A stretch of DNA of 64,000 nt from Amanita rubescens. Its lineage: Eukaryota; Basidiomycota; Agaricomycetes; Agaricales; Amanitaceae. The notes under the pieces were generated by a model. That model did not search any database. It was not told where the DNA came from and worked only from the letters and a program-made list of their open reading frames with translations. The translations under genes and the position numbers were made by a program. Location of the stretch: contig WION01000032.1 in NCBI GenBank assembly GCA_015039365.1, forward strand, positions 124,001-188,000. The letters are read 5' to 3'. This document shows positions 45,206-56,503 of the stretch, piece after piece (position 1 is the first letter of the stretch; the number at the start of each line of letters is the position of its first letter).

Positions 45206-45910
45206 TTGGGAGGTCGCCGGGCATGGAGGGTAGGAAGAATGCTGGAGATGAAGTTTGGGAGCTGGGTGTGAAGTTGAGGACTGTGGGGAGCGCTAGCAGA
45301 AGGCACCGGGCTTGTATTCGTTTGCTGGGTTGTGTTGGTCACCGGCATTGTTCGGATTAGAATTCTGTTTTCGCCATAGCATGCTGGCAAAAGTGGATGG
45401 CGCAGAGGGCGAGGAAGGACCTGGGGACGATGTTGTTGGTTGTCGGTTGGTTAGCGAAGTAGACGTCGGCCCTCGTAGTAAGAGTGAACCGAGTCAGCGA
45501 GGCTTAGTACAGCAGCGAAATGGCCAGTTAATGGGGAAGGTGGGCTTGCGTCGGTCGCCTGTATTCTGACGCAGGATCCGCGACCAGCGGGGAAGTATCA
45601 TAATAACATTAGACTGCAGTAGCCTATATTAATAAACTAACGTCTCAAGCTTGCGCATCAATACATCATCAGATACAAACGGACCACCGAAGTAGACAGG
45701 GACTTGGAATCTATCATCGTCTTCATCATCAAGAAATTGATCAAAAATCTCAGAGGCTCCGCAGGCGTAAGATACTCGACAGACTGCCAGGTGGAGGTTG
45801 CAGATTCTCGGGTCGGGGAATGGAACTCGACGACCACCAATGCCCGTCCCAAAATGTATTTCATCACCGTCCTGCAGCCGTGCAGTAGGTGACCTCCAAT
45901 CCGGTCGAAC
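45206..45910 (-). pseudogene. FHA-RING gene 5' fragment plus adjacent unknown segment
   Basis: 45206-45450 matches 25796-26020 (Pro-rich N-terminus ..INTTQQTNTSPVPSASAPHS as VTNTTQQTNTSPVPSASAPHS). 45650-45880 matches 26217-26420. The intervening part is shortened relative to copy B, and neither FHA nor RING is present. A dispersed, partial duplicate. Confidence 0.6.
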
Positions 45911-46163
45911 AATTCGGTAATAGTACTTGTACTATGTGATATGTAAATTCAAGATCGCAACCGAAACAAAAGAAAACTCACTTGACCACCGGAAGATATT
46001 GCTTCGATTCCCCAGGCCAGGTGCTTATCCATCGAATCGTGAGCATTACTCTCGAGATTCAGCGCATTACATGGATGGTTTATATTATCCTGTATTGTTT
46101 GGGCGTCCAACACAAAGCCTGTAAACATTTCAATCGCAGCATATATTTGTGTCTAGATAAATA

Positions 46164-47033
46164 TCAGGAAAACGCCATCCGAGGGATAGAGTTACCTTTG
46201 TGTGAATAGAAAACGGGATGATATGAGCGCAGCGGGCCACCACAGCAACCGGAGGGAAGAAGGAAAATTCCGTGAGTAGACAGCGGCCGCCATCGCGGAG
46301 CATGACCTACAACGGACTTTAGCCTAGTATCCAGTCGACTGGTCGAACTTGCCAAATCCCTTAAAGCCGATTGACTCCTCTTAGCTTGTTCTAACAATTC
46401 CTCGATCTCCTCAATGCGCCTATGATTCGGAGTAGGGTTAATACTATCTTGAGGTGTCGTTTTTCCACCGGGATTTCGAACTTGAAAAAAGTAGAATGTC
46501 AACGCAACCTGGCGGCTACCTTGCAGCAAGAGACCCGCATACATGCGATCACCAGATGAGTTAAGTAATGACTCCCCAGCTGCGTAACTTTCGAGAGGTC
46601 GCCATCGAACTCCTGGAGTCCCTGAAGAACTATATCTGCCCATTCATCTGCGGGCAAAGTAGAAGCCTCGTTATACACTTCCTCAGCTTAGAAACACATC
46701 CAGCAAGATGGGCGGCTCAGATCGAAAAAATCAAAATAAACAAAGCAACACACCCAACGTTTCTACAAGCGCATTCCCATACTTTCCAAGTTCGAATAAG
46801 AACTCTTTAGCGATGGTTGTTGGGGATGGCGCGTGGGTGATCAGAGCTTGCAGTATTTTATGTGCAGGTACGTCGTACGCCGACGATTCTACGCCGTGAC
46901 GTTTGGCGATTCCTAGAGGCAGCTGTTCAGTGGATCCATCACCCTCGTCCATTAGTTTCAAGAGCGCCAAAGGATAACTTGCGACTTGGGACATCATTCT
47001 AGAGCCAGCAGTTGGTGGGAGGAGTCTACGCAA
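46164..47033 (-). CDS. Hypothetical protein
   Basis: Minus-strand frames at 47033-46731 (MRRLLPPTAGSRMMSQVASYPLALLKLMDEGDGS..) and 46643-46164 (helical stretch RRIEEIEELLEQAKRSQSALRDLASSTSRLDTRL). Between them a different frame reads YNEASTLPADEWADIVLQGLQEFDGDL (~46685-46600), which looks genuine, so exon limits are uncertain. The coiled-coil-like helix is the only recognisable property. Confidence 0.35.
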
Positions 47034-47929
47034 GCTGCAAGCGTCAATGACGCAGTTGTGTTACTTTCTGTGACATCCATTCGGATTCGCCGTATGTAAC
47101 CAAGCACCTTTTGAATCGAACGGTAACCACACTGACCACAGTAAAGGTATTCGTGGACGCACTGCGCCGATCATTACTCGCTCACAATATCAAACATCCA
47201 ATTCATCAAAGGCTACAAAATAGACCGCAAGAAAATTGCTGAGGGGCTGGGTAATGATTTGAACGCGTTCGTGGATACTGGGATAATCCAAGCCATCGAA
47301 TTCCTGCCCCGAGAGAGCTACAAGTTCATTGGTTGTGGGACTGAAGGGAACAATCGGCCTGTGGTCATTGTTCTTGATTACGACTATGACGAGGAGACAT
47401 TGAGGCGAAGGCCGCTAGCCGAAGTAGACCCCACTATCTTGTGGATACAGCCAATCCTTGAGGGACCCGATGTGTGGGTAAGGGCAGTCTGACCCTGGTG
47501 AGTTCAAGCCGTGTATCCCCTAACTGTTGCCCTAAATCTGGCCTTCGAAGCAATACTTGAAGGCCCTACATCTTGATGGAAAATGTTACCCTTTTAATTT
47601 TAATGCAATTATATACAAAAATCTCTTCTGGGAAGCTTGGTGTGCAGGCTTGACGTGGGCTGGCGGCATTGATGAATATCTATCTACGCGAACGCTCTCA
47701 AGTGGCCGCGCCCTCATGGGTTCCGGGGATCAATGGCCACAGTCCCTCTTCTGGAACCACCCACGCGGCGGTGATCAACATCAATAACTCAATCCATTGG
47801 CACCGTCATGTAAGCATTTCGAATGTGCAAACAAACTATCACTGAATACGATGCAGCAATCTAATGACGCTGGAAAACAAATCCGTTGATCTCATCTTTC
47901 GCCGCCTCACACGTGAAGGAGATTCTATG
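47034..47929 (+). other. Weakly coding-like stretch, unknown
   Basis: 47200-47492 encodes on the plus strand FIKGYKIDRKKIAEGLGNDLNAFVDTGIIQ.. and VIVLDYDYDEETLRRRPLAEVDPTILW, ending TGA at 47490-47492. 47557-47787 is another short frame. No family recognised. Confidence 0.3.
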
Positions 47930-48618
47930 TTTCAGTCAAGGGCCAAAGTACGATGAACCATACATAATAGGTTTTCAAGAACAATTTGCCGACGCGTATC
48001 GCAAAGCATTCTTCGGTGATAGCGTGAGGTCGAAATTGCTCGCGTTCCGTTATCGGAAGAAGCCGGCCAGAGGTTACGGGTATAGGGGGTAGGGCAGCCA
48101 AAGCAGGACGAGAAAGTCGTGCGACGTTGGATGAGCCGTCGCTCATCTCCGCGCCTTCACCGTGGCAGTGTTGAGAAGAGTCAATAGGGCGAGATGTTGG
48201 CGTTGGGGCGGCGGCATCACCCATCTCAACTTCGCCAACTTCATCCACCCCATTACCAGTCCCCGAAATCCCTTCGTCCTCCAAACGCTCCCCACCACCG
48301 CACCAGCAGACAACGATACCACCCCTCCCCCGGTCCCCGCTCCTCGAGCACGTGGAGAAGACAAGGACAGCTGTCCGACGGAATCGGGCACAACTTCCGT
48401 TTCTCCGCGTGTCCAGTTTCTTCATACTGGATGTTAGAGAACGACATCAAGGAAACTGAAAAACCCGTCAACCTCATATTTCTTGCAGATACAAACCATT
48501 TCGTAGGGTTCTTGCATGTTAACTTTTCGTTAAGGAGTACTGATTGTTATGCTCTGAAAGCTCCATTGGGATGATCCGGAAGAGGCCCCGAAAGTTTATC
48601 TTGAATGTGCTTGAATGC
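47930..48618 (+). pseudogene. Alpha/beta-hydrolase copy 1, fragment with an inserted FHA-RING piece
   Basis: Only the C-terminal third is present: EPYIIGFQEQFADAYRKAFFGDSV (to ~48034), then SSYWMLENDIKETEKPVNLIFLADTNHF (from ~48410), and the last exon reading LHWDDPEEAPKVYLECA ending at 48618. Between 48035 and 48405 lies a piece of the FHA-RING gene equal to parts of 24380-24790, replacing the missing hydrolase segment. The start, nucleophile elbow and oxyanion region are absent. Confidence 0.7.
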
Positions 48619-49315
48619 TGGTATGCATGTTTCCCGTCTCGGCGTAGTGTGAGAACAGTTATTGAATCTTTTGTATTGCAGAAGATTGCAATTATGTATA
48701 CGTCCCAGGACCGAAAATGTAGTGTGCGAACAGAGTAACAATATTGGGGATTCCAAATGCCTGTAACATAATGAACAATAGCAAATCGTCGTATGGTGAT
48801 CACATAACGGCAAAGAGTAGCATTGGCTGGGTTCCGAGGACAGGAAGACGCAACGCTGATTTGTCATTCAAAGTTGGACAGTAGGCACTGCACCGCCATC
48901 TACGTAATATACGTCACTCGGACCATGTCAAAGTCAGCTTTTACATCAGCAAGGGTCGATCCGTTGTTGAACTTCGGAAAGTCTCCATCTGCTTTCCAAA
49001 GTCAACTCGTAAGGCGTAGTAAGTGACTTTCAAGTTTCCCTCGCGAGCGCATTAGTATCAGTAAAAATGTGTTGCTACTCAGCCCAGGCGGGTTGAGACG
49101 GAGTCTGGAGGAATGCGCTAAAGCCTGGCCTACTTGAATTGAATCCACATCAAGTAAGAGTCCCACTCATTTCAATTGCGTAATCGCTTGGGTTAGTGGC
49201 TTTGATGGCATCTCGGTGATTCGCACCTTGCCTGAAATATTCAATACATCCCCATTTGTTTCATTCAATTCTGCTTTAAAATGAACAGCGCGCCATTTCC
49301 CAAGTCTCCTACGCA
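48619..49315. other. Intergenic, no supported gene
   Basis: Nothing recognisable apart from the promoter region expected for the hydrolase at 49316. Confidence 0.4.
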
Positions 49316-50525
49316 ATGACTCTCGATACCATCACCGTCAATGACTTGGGCGTACAGATTGCCTACACGGATAGCGGTGTGCCGTCTAAATCACCGTATA
49401 TCACAGTAGTGGCCATTCACGGAATGCTTTTCTCTGCCCGTTCGTTTCCGAATCCTGTTATCCTCGAACATGCGTTGATTGATATGCTCCTTCACAGCTG
49501 TTTTCAAACGGGTTCAGGACGTCGCTATTAAGAAAGGCGTACGCTTCATCGCTTTAAATCGACGCGGTTATCCGGGTTCTACCACGTATAGCGAGGATGA
49601 TGTCAATATTCTCGTCAAGGGAACAAAGGAACAGAAAGACGCATGGCACCGTGATCGAAGCCATGAATTGGGAACGTTTATTCATAGATTGATCGATAAG
49701 GCAAACCTCCCGCCCGTCTCTGCTAATCGCAAAACCGGTGGTATAATCCTGGTTGGCTGGTCTGCAGGCGCCGCTAGCGCAATCGGCGCGATTGCGCACG
49801 CCGATACCTTACCGCTTAAGGTTCGCGCAGGTCTGGCATCACACATCCGTTCCTTGATTATCCAAGGTGTGTTTCAAGATCCCACCTTTGGCAAGCGAAG
49901 CTTCTAAGATGAATTTCTTTTTAGATTCACATAGGGGTCTGTTTGGCTTTTCGTTCGAACCCAACTTTTACGCACCTTCGGCTGATGATCGAATACCTCC
50001 CGAGGAGCGCCTTGAAAGTTTCGGTGTTTGGGTTTCTAGTTATTTCCAACATAGGGACATTAGCACGCAGAACCGTGACGCGCTTAGTTGGGTAGAACCG
50101 TCAAACATTCGCCCAGCTACGTATAGTAACATGACGACGGAAGAAAAGGCGGGGATCTTGTACCCCGGAGGACCAGCGTACGATGTGCCATACTTGGGGT
50201 GTTTGCTGGAACAGTTCAATGATGCTTATCGCAAAGCGTTTTTTGGTGATAGCGTGAAGACACTCTTCCCAGGTTTCAAAGCATCGTTCTTGGCGGGTGA
50301 ACTATCGCCTGCGTTTGCAATTTCTTCGTACTGGACGCTAGAGGACGATATGAAGAAAGTCGGGAAACCCTTCAATCTCAAACTCATCCCTGACTCGAAC
50401 CATTTCGTAAGTTGCTTTCGACGTAGTGCGTGGAAGGACATTGATCGTTACGCTCCTCTACCTCTGTATAGCTCCATTGGGACGATCCAGAGAAGGCTTT
50501 GAGGATTTATCTTGAATGCTCGTGA
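49316..50525 (+). CDS. Alpha/beta-hydrolase copy 2 (intact, 342 aa, 4 exons)
   Basis: Exons 49316-49439, 49498-49866, 49925-50406 and 50472-50525 join in frame (1029 nt). MTLDTITVNDLGVQIAYTDSG is followed by VVAIHGMLFSA (oxyanion HG). The nucleophile elbow is ILVGWSAGAAS (GxSxG) and the C-terminal catalytic-His candidate is LIPDSNHFLHWDDPEKALRIYLECS. The cap region includes ADDRIPPEERLESFGVWVSSYFQH. No signal peptide or membrane segment, so a cytosolic ester- or epoxide-type hydrolase with unknown substrate. It is the only undamaged member of a local family of three. Confidence 0.85.
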
Positions 50526-50937
50526 TCATATCATCATATCCGGAGTACATCGGTCTTGATACGGTCATGCGGGTCTGGTGTTGTACTAGTAGTAAATGCC
50601 ACATGTTTGCGACCAGTAGATGAGTCAGGGAAGATGCAGATGGCCATGACTCATTTTGGCTGATGAATCGATGAAGGTTCGATCGGGTGAAATAAGGTAA
50701 TGTTTTTTATACTAATACAAAGATGCGAAATGAAGGTGGGTAAAGAATCAAGGTATATGGGTACGATAAATTAAAAATACGCGGCCGCTTCAAGTTCTCT
50801 ACATTAAATCAATACGTCGTATTGATGTTCAAGTGGTCTCTTGCAATGGAGTGTCTCCTCTTCTCCTCTTTTTGCACCCATCTGCGTCCTTGGCAGCGAC
50901 GATCACTCTGCAAGTCGTATCGCCGTATGGCGACACT
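50526..50937. other. Intergenic, convergent gene ends
   Basis: 3' regions of the hydrolase (+) and the integrase-type fragment (-). No other feature. Confidence 0.4.
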
Positions 50938-51648
50938 CTAGGGCTTGAAGAACGATTCGAGCTTGGCATCTTCCGAAGCTTCATCATTTATTGTTGGTGA
51001 AGGCCGCGCTGGCCGTTTTGCACCACGATCGACTTGCTTTGATGCAGGCTCTCGTGTTTCGGACTTGTCTTGGTCTAGATGGGCGTATATCACTTTGGTG
51101 ATGAAATCTCTATACACGTTGTTGTTCGATTCGGAGCATGGACCTCCAAGTGTATGAAAACTCACCGTGGCAAATGTATACTCTCCTCATGTGCGATTCG
51201 GTGCTGGATGGTCTGCGCAGAGGCCGGTTTTAAACTGTCGGCATCCATATGTGCAATGACCAGTTGCTCTGCCTTTGCTAAATCAATGGTTTTCATTGTA
51301 GAACGACTTCCAAGGAACCCTAATGCCCTCCGCCGTCTTTTCACAGTAGATGCGCTAGTAATGATAAACTTTGAGTGATGAATCGGGTTATTGCTTGCAG
51401 GCTGCTCACCCCATTTCGATTCCATAATCAGCTTTAAGTCTTTGCGATATGAGTCTGTTATTGTCTAGCTTCTCCCGATGATACTTTTCAAGAGCTTCCG
51501 CAAGCAGTGGATCATCGATAGTAGCTACAATGGCAAATCCATAATTGAGTTCAGAAGGGAATAAAGTAGTAAGGAACACACCGCAAGGGGAGTATTGGTT
51601 TTTTCCAGAGGGATTGCGATTATAGGATCGGGTAATGGAGTCGGCCAT
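50938..51648 (-). CDS. Stand-alone N-terminal helix-turn-helix part of an integrase-core-type protein (180 aa, 4 exons)
   Basis: Exons 51648-51582, 51524-51410, 51354-51166 and 51109-50938 join in frame (543 nt). The protein reads DDPLLAEALEKYHREKLDNNRLISQRLKADYGIEMG then ASTVKRRRRALGFLGSRSTMKTIDL..DFITKVIYAHLDQD. This matches the N-terminal DNA-binding part that precedes an rve-type integrase core in a protein family common in Agaricomycetes (from memory). Here the catalytic core is absent and the frame ends in a short basic tail (KRPARPSPTINDEASEDAKLESFFKP). All four exons are intact, so it may be an expressed DNA-binding remnant and not plain debris. Confidence 0.65.
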
Positions 51649-52015
51649 GGTGCAAGGATGCCGACGTCGTCGGCACCACAAACACAAGTTGCTGCGGAGC
51701 TCGAAAACAGATCGGGTTTCACTGGCATGCAAAGTTGGAAAGCTGTGAACATGATTCGACCCCCCAAACACATCAATACTGATACTGATTGATTGTGGGG
51801 AATCGACATGACTCCATAATGTAAGGTGTCTGGGGTGGATAACACCCGTTAGGCTGGAAGGACAAGAGGATGGAGACTCGGATGTTGACGTTGACGGAGA
51901 GAGAATGAGAGACGGCGGAAAAAAAGTCGGGTGACGGAAAAACAAATGAGTGGTCTGCGGGCGGATCAGATCCATCAATTCTGAAGTCGTCTTGCAAATG
52001 TCACTTCTGCACCCA
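51649..52015. other. Divergent intergenic region
   Basis: Lies between the integrase-type gene (-) and hydrolase copy 3 (+) and should hold both promoters. No element recognised. Confidence 0.4.
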
Positions 52016-53199
52016 ATGACTCTCAATAGCATCGTCGTCAATGACTCGGGCACACAGATTGCGTACTTGGATAGTGGTGCGCCATCTCAATCGCCTTATA
52101 TCACAATAGTAGCCATTCATGGAATGTGGTTTTGTGCCCGTTCGTTTCTTTTTCAATACATCGCGATTTTGGTCTAACCGACTCCTCAATAGCGGTTTTC
52201 AAAAGAGTTCAAAATGTGGCTCTCAAGAGGGGCGTACGTTTCATTTCTTTGAATCGACGCGGTTATCCGGGTACCACACCGTGTACCGAGGAGGAAGTTA
52301 ATGCAATTGTTAGCGGTACCAAGGAGCAGAAGGACGCGTGGCACCGAGACCGTGGCCACGAAGTGGGAATGTTTATTCATAGACTGATTGACCAGGAAAA
52401 TATTCCGCCGATCTCGGTCGATAACAAGACGGGTGGTGTTATAGTATTCGGTTGGTCCTCGGGAGCTGGTGACGCGAACGACACCATTGCCCATGCTGAT
52501 ACTTTACCATCCGATGTTAGCTCACGCCTGTCACTATACATCCGTTCCTTGATTTTACACGGTGCGCCTTCGCCTGCATGTCTAACTTGCCAATTAAACG
52601 AGGGTGACAGATGCTCAGCGGCTCCTGCTCGGTGGTATGCCTGAACCGACCCATTACACACCCTTGGATTGATAACCGAATCCCCGAGGAGGATCGCCCT
52701 GAAAAGTTTGCCCATTGGATTTCCAGCTACTTCCAGCATGGCGATACCAGCACCAAGGTCATGGACGTTCTTAGCTGGGTTGAACCCTCGACAATTCACC
52801 CAGCGTCGATCAACAATATGACGGCTGAGGAAAAGGAGGCGATGATATGCATGCAAAATTACGAAGTGCCATATATGCCGAGGTTCGCGAGAACAGTTCG
52901 CGTATGCGTATCGAAAAGTGTTTCTCGATGATAGCGTGAAGACGCTCTTTCCGCATTTCAAGGCAACGATTTTGACAGGGGAATTATCGCCTGCCTGTGC
53001 GATTTCTTCATACTGGATGGTAGAAAACGATGCCAAGGAAGCAGGGAAACACGTCAATTTTGTAGTTATTCCGGATTCAAACCATTTCGTAGGCTTTTCA
53101 TAAGTTTCGTTTGGTGAAGAACGCTAATTGTTACGCTGCAACAGCTTCATTGGGACAATCCGGAAGAGGCCTTAAAGATTTATCTTGATTGCGCCTGAG
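52016..53199 (+). pseudogene. Alpha/beta-hydrolase copy 3, frameshifted
   Basis: Same four-exon plan as copy 2: exon 1 52016-52139 (MTLNSIVVNDSGTQIAYLDSG, AIHGMWFCA), then exon 2 from 52193 with FGWSSGAGDAND (GxSxG kept). Frame is lost near 52665 (..PEPTHYTP to WIDNRIPEEDRPEKF) and again near 52885-52900 (..EVPYM to EQFAYAYRKVFLDDSVKTLFP). The end is intact: PDSNHF and LHWDNPEEALKIYLDCA stopping at 53199. Two independent frameshifts make a functional product unlikely. Confidence 0.8.
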
Positions 53200-53972
53200 C
53201 ATAGCGGTGGACCTTCTCATGATAATGTATCTTCGCACTTCGTTCCTTTGATCAATTAAGGATATGTACGGCGATAGTACTTCCACGCTATCCACACGTT
53301 ATACCGTCTACTGAAATCCTGATGCACTGTTATCTGTCGGATACTAAATTTGAATGCGTCTTAAAGAGTATGGGCTAATTCCGAATTGCAGCACCAGCGT
53401 GTCGGTGATTATGACGCGTTTCTCATAACCGACTGATCGGTGCGCAAGTGGAACTGCCAAAGAGTGTTGATGCATGTGCATGATGGCTCGATTATATAAC
53501 AGACAGTGGGCTGTGCCAAGACGTTTATATAGTAAATTGTGCGAGATATGGAGATTGAATGTCAAAAGTTGAACTGATACGGGTATATGCTGGAACGAAA
53601 TTTGAAAGAGTACGGGAAAAGAGGACTGGGATAGGAGCAAATTTGCATATCGCAGTGAGGACGACGATGGTGGAAAAGTAGGGAATAATGTTAACATCCT
53701 AAGCACTTCTGTTGTCCACGTCAAAATGCGTCAATTGACTAACAATGGATGATGTCAAATGTCTGTTACATAAAAAAACAATAGTAAATCATGGAGATAG
53801 AATGTACGATAGGGACTTGATGCGGCGATGTTTAGAAAATAGCATAGCAAGAGCATGTCGAAAAGCAATAATGCTAAATCAAGGCTAGAACGGAAAGAGA
53901 TCCGAAAGACGGGCAAGGTACGCTAGACATCACAAAAAATGTCAAGTCCAAAAATACGACAAGTCCAGCTCA
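53200..53972. other. Intergenic, no supported gene
   Basis: Short frames only. It lies between the 3' end of hydrolase copy 3 and the 3' end of the minus-strand gene below. Confidence 0.45.
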
Positions 53973-55407
53973 TTATTCTGCGCGTTGAAAATGCAGCACG
54001 CTATGCAAACCTTTAGTAAATCTCTGCCACCACGTCCGAGCAGTACGTTTCAATCCTTGAACAGCAACGCCAGCAGCCTCCCGAGTGACTTCCGTTCTCG
54101 CTGTGTTATCCGACACGTTGTCTTCCAAAGCGTGTATAGACGGTGGGCGGGACACCTGCGACGTTTCATCGTCCAAAGGGTACACCGAAGGAGAATCGGT
54201 GCGATCACCACCATCTGGCGGGATGATATCGAGGTTAAATAGATTCATACCACCGTGTAAGCTAAGCCCGAGATTGAGTGCTTCATTTAATCCTAGGTTA
54301 TTGCCGAGTTCCATATCAAGCTGTCGGATCTCTTCGGGTGTCAAGCACGACTGATCACGTTCAGTTACGGCCTCCACCGACAGCTTAGGTTCATGATCTT
54401 CTTTTCGGTCCGTTCCAGGCGGAAAATCCCCTGTCAGCTCAGGATCTCCATTCGCGGTGGGGTCACCTGTGTCATCGCCCGCCGGCGATGTGGATTTTAG
54501 CACCATATGCATCAATGACGACCATTCTTCAGAGCTACTCGTGTTAATTGAGATTGGTAGCTCGGGAGGCGGCTCGTCGAACTGTCTGCTGCGCGAAAGT
54601 GGAAACAATGGACGGATAGGTGGACCGGGGGCTAATATCGTAGGATGAGGCGCGAGCAAATGATTCCACTCGGGCGACGCTGGACGCTGAGATTGTCGAG
54701 AAACGGAGTCTAGAGAGGTCGAGCGCACAGGTGACAGGAGTAGCCCGTCTTCTGCGACTTCTTCGCCGCCTAAAGTCCCCCACTCAACGAGGCGTGTTTT
54801 ATCCACTGGAGTACCCCTTCCGACGTGTTTGACCAATGGCCAAGATCCTCGGAGGACAGTGGCGGCTACGGAAGATGACATCATCAGCGTACTAGGAGAC
54901 ATTTTTCTCCCGCTGAGTGCGTCGTTTCAACGAGTGGGACTGCGAAAACAAGGAAGGCGACTTTGACGACCTAGGCGTTGATTCATGAGAGGGTGACGTG
55001 GTGATGAACGGGAGAGGTAACGACGGCGGTTTGCTAGGAGAGGACGGTGGCGAGAGAGCAGAAAGGTCGAGGTTAAAGTCTGAAAATCCTGAAAATCCAG
55101 AGAAAGGTATTTTTGGCTCGTTATCTGCCAATGGTATCGCGGTAGTAGCAGTAATAGCAGTAGCCATGTCCGCCCTGCAATGTAATGTTAGCTGGGTTAC
55201 ATATAGAGGTAGCGCTACTTACATAGCAATAGTAATGAGGTGTGCTCCACCGATACACCCGAAAACGTTAATTAAAATCCAGAAAAATACAAAAACGAGC
55301 ACAGGATGATGAAAACTGGTGGGCAAGGAGTAGTAAGGATAACGGGAGTTGTCCAGCGTAGAGAGTAAGAAGGAGAAGGAGAAGGGAAAAGAAGTAACGC
55401 AACACAC
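53973..55407 (-). CDS. Hypothetical protein with N-terminal membrane segments and a GRGTPVDKTR motif
   Basis: Exon 1 55407-55223 ends in a strongly hydrophobic run (HPVLVFVFFWILINVFGCIGGAHLITIA). After a 48-nt intron, exon 2 (55174 to ~54929) continues MADMATAITATTAIPL and turns Ser/Pro-rich. A ~67-nt intron (weak donor GTTGAA) would join SQSHS to ATVLRGSWPLVKHVGRGTPVDKTRLVEWGT; the rest (to TAA at 53973) is acidic/polar and ends basic (LKRTARTWWQRFTKGLHSVLHF). The motif region is shared with the next gene (GKGTPVDRTRAGAW). No known function; the shared motif suggests tandem paralogues or a common short domain. Confidence 0.55.
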
Positions 55408-56503
55408 TCAGAGAGTCAGTCAATCTGCATTCGCAACCGGCTGTAGCAAGCAGGCAAGCAGGCAGGCAAGAGCGAGGTGAGGCAAGAGTGACCAAACACC
55501 CACGGAGCTCGGATTTGGAGGTGGGCTTCCAAAATTCGCGTTCTGGAATGTGGGCTTTTTCCTTAAATTACGTTTTGAAATAAGCAAACTTGTAAGAAAT
55601 TGGATTTTGATCACGTACTGGGCCGTCATCGCGATCGGACGGAGCGGCAGAAGCTGAGGCCTCTCCATATATACCTACTTTTATTCTAGGACGACAGACA
55701 GATGCCTTGCGTGGCTTTTACGTTAAGTAAGTCTTCCCCGTCCTGGCGCAAGAAAAGCAAAGCGGCCCAGTGTAACTTGAGACTCGGAGGCCTAGTCGCC
55801 TTCAAAGAGTAGGCAGTTCAAGTCACCAGACGTCCGGCTAACATCCCTCTTGATAAACTTTTGGCGAATCTTCAAGTTCGCAATTCTTGCGATAAGCACC
55901 CGTCGCCGAGCTACCTGGAAGCTGACAAGGTCGAGTCAGTCGAGTTTTTGAAATAGTACAGTGTGACTCGACTCCGTCACACTAAGGCTATACACATAGA
56001 AGATGCACTGTTTTATTATGTATGTATCAGAGCGATTGTCGTCAGTATGTAAGTAGTTACTAGTTAGTACCGATACACGAGCTTTATACAAAAAAAAGGA
56101 GGGAAAAGGGAAACAACATAGTCCATTTGGGAGAGATTAGTAAATCTGACAACCCACGGGCATATAAAGCACACGGGCATAATATAAAACAAGATGTCTG
56201 CAATCGTTTTTACCATTTTGATGATGTTTATGATGAATGATCGATGATTCCGCAGAGTAAGGCGTAGGGTGTGTATGGGTTGCAGGGCTGAAGAGCGTGA
56301 TAAATGATGAAATCTGTGATGGATGGATATGATAGGAATATGATGATGTCGTGATCGTCACGATCATTTCAGATTGGATTGACTTGGAAAATTGACGAAT
56401 CAGCCCAACATTCCATGCAGAAAGAACGTGAAAGCACACACACCCTTTGCCAACCCCCAACGCACACCAGCTCCTCACTCGTCTACATCTCCTCTCCTCT
56501 CGC
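55408..56503. other. Intergenic, no supported gene
   Basis: Promoter region of the gene above and 3' region of the gene below. A short tandem repeat (AAGCAGGCAAGCAGGCAGGC) occurs near 55448-55467. Confidence 0.45.
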
